A DNA stretch of 7,442 nucleotides from Lachnospiraceae bacterium (GCA_003489085.1 DNJM01000134.1:3748-11189); one strand, 5' to 3'. Counted from the stretch's first letter, positions 1-6,459 are shown. Notes: generated by a model not told the origin, from the sequence alone. Numbers and translations: made by a program.

Positions 1-426
1 CATATCCACCATGCTTCCCATCTTCCGGTTGCCCAAAAGTGTGGCAGAATCTCTGTCCAGCAGCGGAATCTGATCAAAGGATAATTCTTCAATATCCTTC
101 GTAAATTCTCCCTCTTCTACTGTTAAGAGCTTCTGATATTTTCTGGCATTGATGATCTCAGAGGACAGCAGTGAGCCTACCGCAAAGATCAGAACCAGAA
201 GACCGATCAGCATCCCATATACCTTCAGAAATCCTGATCTGCGGATTTCCTGCATTCCCATCCGTCTCCGGACTACATAGATTGCTCCCAGAATCACCAA
301 TACAGCAATGATGAAGAACCAGAAATCCGCTGAATGCAGATTGATTGCAGGGAGCGTGACATAATAGAATACTGCTGCTGCCAGAACAGCCGCAAAAACT
401 CCGAGGATCTTTGTCTTTAATTTCAT
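1..426 (-). CDS. Membrane protein of unknown function, N-terminal part (gene runs off the left edge)
   Basis: An open frame starts at ATG 426-424 and stays open for 142 codons to the window edge, so the C-terminus is missing. A GGAAGGAAGG ribosome site lies within the last codons of aroE, and only 4 nt separate the aroE stop from this start, so the gene is probably the fourth cistron of the aro operon. Three hydrophobic segments are visible at about residues 7-25, 35-52 and 68-88. The loop between the second and third is strongly basic (VVRRRMGMQEIRR), which together with the basic N-terminus (MKLKTK) places the N-terminus inside and the region after residue 89 outside the cell. That exported part begins with an acidic stretch and the segment FDQIPLLDRDSATLLGNRKM, which looks like a conserved motif. 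I recall similar large membrane-anchored proteins in Lachnospiraceae, sometimes labelled CvpA family, but cannot confirm that here. No enzymatic motif is seen. The coding call is firm; the function is unknown. Confidence 0.82.
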   Translation of the reverse strand, partial: MKLKTKILGVFAAVLAAAVFYYVTLPAINLHSADFWFFIIAVLVILGAIYVVRRRMGMQEIRRSGFLKVYGMLIGLLVLIFAVGSLLSSEIINARKYQKLLTVEEGEFTKDIEELSFDQIPLLDRDSATLLGNRKMGSMVDM

Positions 427-430
427 GCAG

Positions 431-1249
431 TTACCTTCCTTCCATCTGAACGGTCAGCATAGAAAGGATCTCTTCTCCAACTTCCGGATCTATCTTCGTA
501 GAAAACCAGATTTCCTCCGCACGGACAGCCTGTCCGACCAACATGGCAAGACCCGACACACATTTCAGTCCATTTGCCTCTGCAAGCTTCAGGAACTCCG
601 TCTTTAAGGGATTATAAACCATATCTGCAACGATCTGATACTTCCGGATCTCCTGCTCTCCTACTACACTGCTTCCCGTATTCGGATACATTCCAACCGG
701 CGTTGTATTAAGGAGCACATCTCCCGGCGGGAGATCGTCTATTCCCTGAATATGGATCTCCGGAAAATGTGCTTTTAGTGTCTGCTCTGCCTTTGGAATG
801 TTCCGTGCTGCTACCGTTACAGAAGCAGCTCCTGCCTTTATTATAGCATAGATCGCTGCTTTTGAGGCGCCTCCGGCCCCTAAAAGTGTAACTTTTTTTC
901 CAGCCAGATTCACACCCGCCCTCTGAAACATATACAGCACGCCATAGTAATCCGTGTTATATCCACAGGTTTTCCCATTTTGATATAAAATAGTATTCAG
1001 TGCTCCGATTTTTTTCACTTCTTCACTCAGCCCATCCAGACCGGCAAGCAGTGTCTCTTTATAGGGAATCGTTACATTCAGCCCGGTAATTCCTTCTGCT
1101 TCCATCCTCTTTGGTATCTCCATTACCTGATCCCGCGGCACTTCGATCAGTTCATATGTACCACTGATCTTCTGCCATGCCAGCAATCTTTCATGAATCT
1201 GCCCGGACCAGGAATGTCCCAGCTTCTCACCGATCAGTCCCAGCTTCAT
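431..1249 (-). CDS. aroE: Shikimate dehydrogenase (NADP-dependent)
   Basis: Reduces 3-dehydroshikimate to shikimate, step 4 of the shikimate pathway, in the cytoplasm. The product is 272 residues, the usual size. Seen in order: the shikimate-binding segment GEKLGHSWS (7-15; Ser13 and Ser15), GLNVTIPYKE with the catalytic Lys64, GYNTD with the catalytic partner Asp100, the nucleotide-binding GAGGASKA (124-131), a basic residue at Arg149 consistent with NADP preference, NTTPVGM (181-187), DMVYNP (209-214) and the C-terminal MLVGQAVRAEEIW (236-248). Gly16 replaces the proline common after the HSxS motif, a mild variation. The frame is open further upstream to 1273, but ATG 1249 is chosen because homology begins at MKLGLIGEK, a GGTGAGGTG ribosome site precedes it, and the aroB stop lies just 1 nt upstream. 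This arrangement suggests translational coupling with aroB. Confidence 0.96.
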   Translation of the reverse strand: MKLGLIGEKLGHSWSGQIHERLLAWQKISGTYELIEVPRDQVMEIPKRMEAEGITGLNVTIPYKETLLAGLDGLSEEVKKIGALNTILYQNGKTCGYNTDYYGVLYMFQRAGVNLAGKKVTLLGAGGASKAAIYAIIKAGAASVTVAARNIPKAEQTLKAHFPEIHIQGIDDLPPGDVLLNTTPVGMYPNTGSSVVGEQEIRKYQIVADMVYNPLKTEFLKLAEANGLKCVSGLAMLVGQAVRAEEIWFSTKIDPEVGEEILSMLTVQMEGR

Positions 1250-1250
1250 C

Positions 1251-2309
1251 TTACACCTCACCTGCCTCTGCAAAGAATGTACTTGCGGTCGGATAAATAT
1301 AGCTTTCTCCGATCCGACGCAGCAGAATCACATTCAGATTCCGATTCAGATTCTTCTTATCCAGTTCAATCGCACCGGTCAGCTCCTGCGCCTGCACCTG
1401 ACACCGATATGGCAGCTCATATGCCTGCAGTACATTTCTGATCCGCTCTGCGCAGCCGCTTTCCGTCAGTCCCTTTTCCTCTGCCAGTCTTGTAATCTGG
1501 TACATTCCAATGGCGACAGCCTCTCCGTGACTCTCGCGCTCATAATGATAATACTGCTCAATCGTATGCGCCAGCGTATGCCCGAAGTTCAGAAGCATCC
1601 GTTCACCGGTATCAAACTGATCCTTCTCTACTACCCTGCGCTTGATATCCACACAGGCAGCAATCATTTCCGCCATCTGCGGCATCAGATCCGCAAAGGA
1701 ACCGGCCTGCTCCAGCTTGTCAAACAGCTCTGCATCTTTGATGCAGCCGTATTTAATAACCTCACCCATGCCGTCTACCAGATAGCGCTTCGGCAATGTT
1801 TTCAGTACATCCGGATCAATCAGAACCAGCTTCGGATGGTAGAATGCGCCCACCAGGTTTTTTCCCTGCGGCAGATCCACCGCTGTCTTCCCGCCTACAG
1901 AAGAATCCACCTGCGCCAGAAGGGAGGTCGGGATCTGCACATACTTTACTCCCCGCAGATAGGTTGCAGCAGCAAATCCGGTCAAATCCCCGGTAACTCC
2001 GCCGCCCAGAGCGATGATCAGATCGCTGCGGGAGATTTTCGCCTCCAGCATTGCTTCATACAATTTAGGAAGCATATGGAAGCTCTTGGAGGCTTCTCCA
2101 TGCGGGATAATGACAGAATGGCATTCATAAAACTCTCTCAGCTGGCTGAGCACCTTTTCTCCATACAGCGCAAATACGGAATCATCCGATACCACCATAA
2201 TCCTGCCCTTGGGAAATATTTCCGCAATCTGCTCTTTGATCTTATGCAGCAGTCCATTTTCAATCACAATAGGATAGCTGTTTGCTCCTAGATTTACCTG
2301 CATCCGCAC
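1251..2309 (-). CDS. aroB: 3-dehydroquinate synthase
   Basis: Converts DAHP to 3-dehydroquinate, step 2 of the shikimate pathway, using catalytic NAD and a divalent metal. The 352-residue length is normal. Visible motifs are the NAD-binding GEASKS (71-76) and LGGGVTGDLTGFAAATYLRG (101-120), then PTSLLAQVDSSVGGKTAVD (127-145), GKNLVGAFYHP (149-159), GMGEVIKYG (180-188), NFGHTLAHTIE (241-251) and HGEAVAIGM (261-269). The expected metal ligands are Glu183, His244 and His261, and all are present. The start is a GTG at 2309; an in-frame ATG lies two codons later at 2303. GTG is preferred because AGGTG at 2320-2316 sits 6 nt before it but 12 nt before the ATG. The aroF stop is only 3 nt upstream, so the ribosome site lies inside the end of aroF. 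The gene sits between aroF and aroE in one transcription unit. Confidence 0.97.
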   Translation of the reverse strand: MRMQVNLGANSYPIVIENGLLHKIKEQIAEIFPKGRIMVVSDDSVFALYGEKVLSQLREFYECHSVIIPHGEASKSFHMLPKLYEAMLEAKISRSDLIIALGGGVTGDLTGFAAATYLRGVKYVQIPTSLLAQVDSSVGGKTAVDLPQGKNLVGAFYHPKLVLIDPDVLKTLPKRYLVDGMGEVIKYGCIKDAELFDKLEQAGSFADLMPQMAEMIAACVDIKRRVVEKDQFDTGERMLLNFGHTLAHTIEQYYHYERESHGEAVAIGMYQITRLAEEKGLTESGCAERIRNVLQAYELPYRCQVQAQELTGAIELDKKNLNRNLNVILLRRIGESYIYPTASTFFAEAGEV

Positions 2310-2312
2310 TGC

Positions 2313-3326
2313 TTACACCTGCCTTCCGACAACCGGAGCAATCCGGGCAATCGCTTTTAATAAGGCATCATACTTTTCCGGTTTTAAGGACTGTGATCCA
2401 TCGCACAGTGCATTTGCCGGATCATTGTGTACTTCGATCATCAGACCGTCCGCCCCGGCTGCAACCGCAGCCTTTGCCATCGGCTCTACCAGCCACCACT
2501 TTCCGCCTGCATGGCTGGGATCGATGATAATCGGAAGGTGGGACAGTGTTTTAATCACCGGAATTGCCTGCAGGTCCAGTGTATTTCTGGTATAGGATTC
2601 AAAGGTTCTGACACCCCGTTCACAAAGAATAACATTTTCATTTCCTGCTGCCATAACATATTCCGCTGCCATAATCCATTCTTCATACGTGGCATTTAAC
2701 CCTCTTTTTAACAGAATCGGACGCTTTGTCTGTCCCAGATGCTTTAACAGATCAAAATTCTGCATATTTCTGGCCCCAATCTGGATCAGATCCACTTTTT
2801 CATCAAATACATCCAGATATTCCAGAGACATCAGCTCGGATACGATAGGAAGGCCTGTTTCCTGTCTTGCCGTGCACAGAATTTCCAGTCCCTCCAGTCC
2901 TTTTCCCTGGAAAGAGTACGGACTGGTACGTGGCTTGAAGGCACCGCCGCGAAGCAGATTGGCTCCGGAGGCTTTGGCTGCTCTCGCAATTTCAATTACC
3001 TGCTCCTCAGATTCTACAGAACATGGTCCTGCAATCAGTGCCAGATGCTTTCCACCAACCTTGACGCCGCTGACATCGACCACGGAATCCTCCGGATGGA
3101 AGGCACGGTTTGCCAGCTTATACGGTTCCTGTACATGCATCACCTTATCGACACAGGTCTCCACTTCAAACAGACGGGAGTCTACACAGGAGGTATCCCC
3201 AATACAACCGATAATCGTTATTCCCTCACCGACTACCGTATGAATATCCAGTCCTTTGGACATTACCATCTGCTCTACTCTTTTCACATCTTCCGGTTTC
3301 GTTCCTGGCCTTAATACAATAATCAT
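2313..3326 (-). CDS. aroF: 3-deoxy-7-phosphoheptulonate (DAHP) synthase, type I-beta with N-terminal regulatory domain
   Basis: Condenses phosphoenolpyruvate and erythrose 4-phosphate to DAHP, the committed step of aromatic amino-acid synthesis. The 337-residue protein resembles Thermotoga-type DAHP synthase over its full length. Residues 1 to about 66 (MIIVLRPGTKPEDVKRVEQM onward) form the ferredoxin-like regulatory domain, and residues about 73-337 the catalytic barrel. The metal ligands of the family fall at their expected positions: Cys102 in AGPCSVE, His272 in DPSHAGG, Glu298 in MIEVH and Asp309 in CDGSQSL. Other signatures are RGGAFKPRTSPYSFQG (126-141), IQIGARNMQNF (181-191), LLKRG (205-209) and CERGVRTF (235-242). 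No chorismate mutase domain is attached. In characterised members the N-terminal domain mediates feedback inhibition by Tyr or Phe; the effector here is unknown. The frame is open to 3443, but that stretch is the T-box leader; homology and the ribosome site fix the start at 3326. First gene of the aro operon. Confidence 0.97.
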   Translation of the reverse strand: MIIVLRPGTKPEDVKRVEQMVMSKGLDIHTVVGEGITIIGCIGDTSCVDSRLFEVETCVDKVMHVQEPYKLANRAFHPEDSVVDVSGVKVGGKHLALIAGPCSVESEEQVIEIARAAKASGANLLRGGAFKPRTSPYSFQGKGLEGLEILCTARQETGLPIVSELMSLEYLDVFDEKVDLIQIGARNMQNFDLLKHLGQTKRPILLKRGLNATYEEWIMAAEYVMAAGNENVILCERGVRTFESYTRNTLDLQAIPVIKTLSHLPIIIDPSHAGGKWWLVEPMAKAAVAAGADGLMIEVHNDPANALCDGSQSLKPEKYDALLKAIARIAPVVGRQV

Positions 3327-3334
3327 AGTTTTCT

Positions 3335-3340
3335 CTCCTT
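3335..3340 (-). promoter_or_regulatory. Ribosome binding site that fixes the aroF start
   Basis: AAGGAG ends 8 nt before ATG 3326. The longer open frame back to 3443 would translate the T-box and terminator hairpin, so this site supports the shorter 337-residue protein. It lies downstream of the terminator and stays accessible only if transcription reads through. Confidence 0.9.
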
Positions 3341-3375
3341 TTTTCCTGCTTACAAGTCTGCGAAAAATCTCCTGT

Positions 3376-3417
3376 AAAAAAGAAACGCCCTCTATGTACA
3401 TAACTACATAGAGGGCG
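3376..3417 (-). terminator. T-box regulated intrinsic terminator before aroF
   Basis: On the minus strand a perfect 13-bp stem (CGCCCTCTATGTA pairing with TACATAGAGGGCG) with a 6-nt loop (GTTATG) is followed at once by TTTCTTTTTT. It lies 49 nt upstream of the aroF start. Its 5' arm shares bases 3417-3410 with the 3' arm of the antiterminator, so the two structures exclude each other. It should end transcription when the cognate tRNA is charged, and would also stop read-through from the deacetylase gene upstream. Confidence 0.95.
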
Positions 3418-3710
3418 AAAATATCTTTTCTTCGCGTTCCCACCTCTTTTTACAGCCTCCTCACGGAAACTGCCTTATGAAGTACGCCAATCACTTTTCT
3501 CCAAAAAACCGGATATCCGTTTCTGGTTATACTTCTGCATGGTAACGGTTGCTGCCGGAGACGCCTACTTTCTGATTCTTCAGCGCTCTACTCCAAGAGG
3601 AATTCAGTATCGTCAGCCATATCCCTTCTCACCGCCAGGGATTCTCTGTATCGGTCTTCCCGGTACTTACTGCTTCTTTTCATTGTATTTGTAAGCGGTT
3701 AGATTTATTT
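3376..3710 (-). promoter_or_regulatory. T-box riboswitch leader of the aro operon, likely Phe-specific
   Basis: This gene-free leader reads tRNA charging and controls read-through into aroF. Stem I shows a loop-E motif, AGTA at 3671-3668 facing GAA at 3605-3603. The helix above it pairs AGTACCG (3667-3661) with CGATACT (3612-3606), with one mismatch. The triplet directly after GAA is TTC (3602-3600), a Phe codon, followed by CTCTTGGAG as in many T-boxes. A distal hairpin (ATCCC 3642-3638 with GGGAT 3625-3621) carries the AGAGAA and GGTGAGAA elements that dock on the tRNA elbow. The T-box AGGTGGGAACGCG is at 3445-3433. The antiterminator is AGAGG (3447-3443) with CCTCT (3414-3410), then a 7-nt bulge TGGGAAC (3442-3436), then GCGAA (3435-3431) with TTCGC (3419-3415). 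The T-box class is near certain. The Phe assignment is an inference by eye, since TTCC also holds an overlapping TCC. Confidence 0.93.
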
Positions 3711-3716
3711 TAATCA

Positions 3717-3745
3717 ATCATACAAGCTTTTTTTACTTTTGTCAA
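3717..3745 (-). promoter_or_regulatory. Sigma-A-type promoter of the aro operon
   Basis: TTGACA (3745-3740) is a perfect -35 box, the spacer is exactly 17 bp, and TATGAT (3722-3717) matches the -10 consensus at five of six positions. Transcription should begin near 3710, just ahead of the T-box stem I. The -35 box lies only 13 nt past the stop codon of the deacetylase gene. Confidence 0.9.
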
Positions 3746-3758
3746 CCCTTTTTCTTTC

Positions 3759-5207
3759 CTAACCAGCCGGGTAGAAATCAAAATAGGTGACTCCATTCTG
3801 CAGGGTAATTCCGCGCGCCTCTGCCATCTCGGAAACAGGCACCAGCTGGTAGCCTGCATTGATCAGCTGCGGAATCACCTCTATTGCCGCCTCTACGGAC
3901 CAATCATGGATATCATGCAGCAATACAATGTCTCCATCCTTTGCCTGCTGAAGAATCGCCTGCACCGTTGCATCCTTACTCTTCGTCTTCCAATCCATTG
4001 TATCCACCGACCAGTAGATCATCGGCAGGCCGACATTATTGATAACTGTCTCACTATGAATGCCTGCACCATACGGAGGTCTGAGATTTCTGGCGCCATG
4101 CCCCACATGGGAAGCAATGATGTCGCTCACACCGCCTACCTGCTGGCGTATTTCTTCCGCGCTCAGTGTATTCAGCTGCGGATGATTCATCGTATGGTTG
4201 GATGTATCACAGCCGATCTCATCCATCTTCTTTAAAATCGCATCCACATCAATATCAGATCTGGACAGACTGGTTCCGCACATGAAAAAGGTTGCTCTTG
4301 CGCCATACTGTTCCAGCGCATTCAGAAGCTCCATGGTTCTTGGACCCGGTCCATCATCAAAGGTCAGCGCAATCATCGGTCTTGTCGGATCCACGCCGCC
4401 TTCCTCATGTGTAAGCCTTCCTTCTTCATCAAATGTACAGGACTTGACGCCGATTTTTTTATCACCGGTTACCATCTTTCCGTCATAATCGAAATAGTAA
4501 CGGTTTTCTCCATCCGAAAACCAACCGATATGCATCCTGCCGTCCGTATCAAAATAGTATTTCGCCGCATCCTCTTCATACCACCCGGTCCGCATCCTGC
4601 CTTCTTCATCAAAACAATACTTTGATGAATTGACTTCCTGCCATCCGACAGCCATATTGCCTTCTGCATCAAAATAATATGTATTCCCCTTGGATACGAT
4701 AAAGTCATTCATTACATAAGTGTCATCTGTCCGCTTAAATTTCTTACCGTCCCAGCTGCCATATTTATTCTGTACCGTCAGCACTGCATCCTCCGTATGA
4801 ATCAGAAGCTTTCCCTTCCAGTTACTGGAAAGGGCATTCTCTATATCCGGATCCAGCGCAACTGTGATCGGGAATTCCCCTTCCGTCACACCATCCGCTT
4901 CGCAGGCAAGGCTGTATCCCTCCCCGCCTTCCAGCTTTTCCATCAGATCGCCGACGCTGTACTTACTGTTCGGATCCAGAATCTGTTCTTTTTTTCCATG
5001 CAGAATGGCTTCCGCGGTCAAAGACGGCATCTCTGTCTCCTGTACCATAGAAAGCTCTGCTGCTTTGATTGTAATCTCCACAAGTGTGCTGCTCTCTGCG
5101 GCTGCCGTGCTGAATAGCAGAATGACCATTCCGGTCAGACCTGCGATCCAGCAAAGTTCCCACTTCAGCCGTCGGCGCTGACGCCGGCGTTTTATCTGGC
5201 TGCTCAT
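3759..5207 (-). CDS. Cell-wall-bound polysaccharide (probably peptidoglycan) deacetylase
   Basis: A 482-residue surface enzyme. Residues 1-16 are very basic (RRRQRRRLK) and are followed by a hydrophobic segment at about 18-37, ending STAAAES, which could be a signal peptide or an anchor. Residues about 40-170 form an uncharacterised region ending in KYGSWDGKKFKR. Residues 174-271 are five wall-binding repeats of 20 residues with the core YYFDxxGxMxxGW. The NodB domain spans about 276-463: TFDDGP (282-287; Asp284 and Asp285), SNHTMNH (336-342; metal ligands His338 and His342), RPPYG (376-380), DTMDW (402-406) and LLHDIHD (429-435; His431). All motifs needed for metal-dependent N-deacetylation are intact. 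The likely substrate is GlcNAc in peptidoglycan, where deacetylation usually gives lysozyme resistance, but the substrate is inferred. ATG 5207 has GGGGAG 8 nt upstream. The gene has its own promoter and is probably a single transcription unit. Confidence 0.95.
   Translation of the reverse strand: MSSQIKRRRQRRRLKWELCWIAGLTGMVILLFSTAAAESSTLVEITIKAAELSMVQETEMPSLTAEAILHGKKEQILDPNSKYSVGDLMEKLEGGEGYSLACEADGVTEGEFPITVALDPDIENALSSNWKGKLLIHTEDAVLTVQNKYGSWDGKKFKRTDDTYVMNDFIVSKGNTYYFDAEGNMAVGWQEVNSSKYCFDEEGRMRTGWYEEDAAKYYFDTDGRMHIGWFSDGENRYYFDYDGKMVTGDKKIGVKSCTFDEEGRLTHEEGGVDPTRPMIALTFDDGPGPRTMELLNALEQYGARATFFMCGTSLSRSDIDVDAILKKMDEIGCDTSNHTMNHPQLNTLSAEEIRQQVGGVSDIIASHVGHGARNLRPPYGAGIHSETVINNVGLPMIYWSVDTMDWKTKSKDATVQAILQQAKDGDIVLLHDIHDWSVEAAIEVIPQLINAGYQLVPVSEMAEARGITLQNGVTYFDFYPAG
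4395..4688 (-). repeat. Five tandem 60-bp units encoding wall-binding repeats
   Basis: Within the deacetylase gene, residues 174-193, 194-213, 214-233, 234-253 and 254-271 align without gaps as 20-residue units of the cell-wall or choline-binding repeat type. Each has an aromatic pair, FD, a small or acidic residue, G and a basic residue, and the first three end in a GW pair. The fourth has GD in place of GW and the fifth (CTFDEEGRLTHEE) loses both aromatics and the GW, so the array decays toward the catalytic domain. Confidence 0.88.
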
Positions 5208-5271
5208 TTTATACTCTCCCCATTTATCATATGTCCGTAAAAGGACGGTTTATAGTTCCTGTCACCACCTT

Positions 5272-5300
5272 ATTATATCGAATTCTGTCGCTTTATTCAA
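5272..5300 (-). promoter_or_regulatory. Promoter of the polysaccharide deacetylase gene
   Basis: A perfect TATAAT (5277-5272) lies 17 bp downstream of TTGAAT (5300-5295), which matches the -35 consensus at four of six positions. The -35 box overlaps the last codons of serA. Transcription would start near 5265 and give a leader of about 58 nt. In that leader I see only a weak stem (GTCC with GGAC) before the GGGGAG ribosome site at 5221-5216. No terminator was seen between serA and this promoter, so some read-through from serA is possible. Confidence 0.82.
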
Positions 5301-6459
5301 TGACCCTAATCCTTAAAACTCCATCGATTTTCTTAATATCTTCTTCAAAATTTCTTAACATTTTTGAATCTATATCGATCATCGTATAAGCATACTCTCC
5401 ACGACTTTTATTTGTCATATCCGCGATGTTCATATTATCTTTTGCCAGCACTGCTGTAAACTGTCCGATCATATTCGGAATATTCCGGTGCAGAATCGTA
5501 ATACGTGTATGTTCTCCTCTGCAGCCCATAAAACAGTCGGGATAATTTACAGAGTTCTGAATATTCCCATTCTCCAGATAGTCCATCAGCTGGCGAACTG
5601 CCATCTGTGCACAATTGTCCTCGGATTCCCCGGTAGATGCACCCAGATGCGGAATCACAATCGCATGCTTCACGCCGGCTATCGTCTGGTTCGGGAAATC
5701 GGTCACGTATCGTTTTACATGTCCGGAAAGAAGCGCGTCCACGATTGCCTCCTCGTCCACCAGACTTTCTCTGGCAAAGTTCAGAACCACGACTCCTTTC
5801 TTCATCAGGCCGATAGCTTCCTTGCTGATCATGCCCTTGGTGCTCTCCATCGCCGGTACATGAATCGTAATATAATCGCATCCCAGATACAGTTCATCTG
5901 CCGTTCTCGCGTGATGCACCTCTTTCGACAGTCTCCAGGCAGAATCTACAGATACATACGGATCATATCCATATACTTCCATCCCAAGCTGTGCAGCCGC
6001 ATTGGCTACCAGAACACCGATGGCACCCAGTCCTATGACTCCCAGCTTTTTTCCCTGGATCTCACACCCTGCAAAGGCTTTCTTCTGCTTTTCTGCCAGC
6101 CTGGCAATATCCCCATCTTCCTCATTTTCCTGTACCCAGTTGATACCGCCGACGATATCCCGGGAAGCCAGAAGCATCCCGGCAATCACCAGCTCCTTTA
6201 CACCATTTGCATTCGCTCCCGGCGTATTAAATACTACGATTCCCTGCTCCGTACAGCGCTGAACAGGGATATTATTTACACCGGCTCCGGCACGGGCGAT
6301 CACCTTAATATTCTCTCCCAGCTCCATTTCCTTCATATCTGCACTTCTGACCAGAACCGCTTCCGCGTGTGTAATATCGGATGGCACATAATGATCAGAA
6401 AAACTGGAAAGACCCATCTCGGAAATTGGATTCAGACAATTATATTTATACATTTTCAT
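5293..6459 (-). CDS. serA: D-3-phosphoglycerate dehydrogenase with C-terminal ACT domain
   Basis: Oxidises 3-phosphoglycerate to 3-phosphohydroxypyruvate with NAD, the first step of serine synthesis. The 388 residues comprise a split substrate-binding domain (about 1-95 and 280-310), a Rossmann domain and an ACT domain (about 317-388; ITILHRNIPNMIGQF). ACT domains in this family usually bind serine for feedback inhibition. The NAD motif is VIGLGAIG (141-148), with Asp166 in YGYDP typical of NAD preference. Catalytic Arg230 (NFARESLVDE) and His271 (IPHLGAST) are present. The segment that normally reads DVFxxEP is TDFPNQT at 254-260 and the loop after it is shorter, so the usual catalytic Glu appears to be Gln258. 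ATG 6459 overlaps the serC stop as TAATG, with GAGGAGG (6476-6470) upstream; a second ATG at 6453 is less well spaced. Another D-2-hydroxyacid dehydrogenase activity is possible, but the serC partner argues for SerA. Confidence 0.92.
   Translation of the reverse strand: MKMYKYNCLNPISEMGLSSFSDHYVPSDITHAEAVLVRSADMKEMELGENIKVIARAGAGVNNIPVQRCTEQGIVVFNTPGANANGVKELVIAGMLLASRDIVGGINWVQENEEDGDIARLAEKQKKAFAGCEIQGKKLGVIGLGAIGVLVANAAAQLGMEVYGYDPYVSVDSAWRLSKEVHHARTADELYLGCDYITIHVPAMESTKGMISKEAIGLMKKGVVVLNFARESLVDEEAIVDALLSGHVKRYVTDFPNQTIAGVKHAIVIPHLGASTGESEDNCAQMAVRQLMDYLENGNIQNSVNYPDCFMGCRGEHTRITILHRNIPNMIGQFTAVLAKDNMNIADMTNKSRGEYAYTMIDIDSKMLRNFEEDIKKIDGVLRIRVIE

Noticed and set aside
1250..1273. An eight-residue upstream extension of AroE starting at 1273
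   Set aside because: It would overlap the end of aroB, while ATG 1249 has a good ribosome site and begins at the family's conserved N-terminus.
1527..2291. A 254-codon open frame on the plus strand opposite aroB
   Set aside because: It lies wholly within aroB on the other strand, has low-complexity basic composition and shows no family motif.
2689..3243. A 184-codon open frame on the plus strand opposite aroF
   Set aside because: It is antisense to the conserved DAHP synthase barrel, and its Ser, Pro and Arg rich composition is typical of a shadow frame.
3386..3417. The perfect inverted repeat considered as an operator or mobile-element end
   Set aside because: The U tract that follows, the overlap with the antiterminator and the position before aroF explain it fully as the T-box terminator.
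3327..3443. A 39-residue N-terminal extension of AroF
   Set aside because: The extra codons fall in the T-box antiterminator and terminator. Homology begins at MIIVLRPGTK and AAGGAG is placed correctly for ATG 3326.
4469..4708. A 79-codon minus-strand frame inside the deacetylase gene
   Set aside because: It is an alternative frame of the 60-bp repeat array. Repeats in a coding sequence often create such frames, and the product has no sense on its own.
5225..5250. A possible terminator hairpin between serA and the deacetylase gene (GTCC with GGAC)
   Set aside because: The stem is only about 4 bp and no U tract follows. It also lies downstream of a strong promoter, inside the deacetylase leader.
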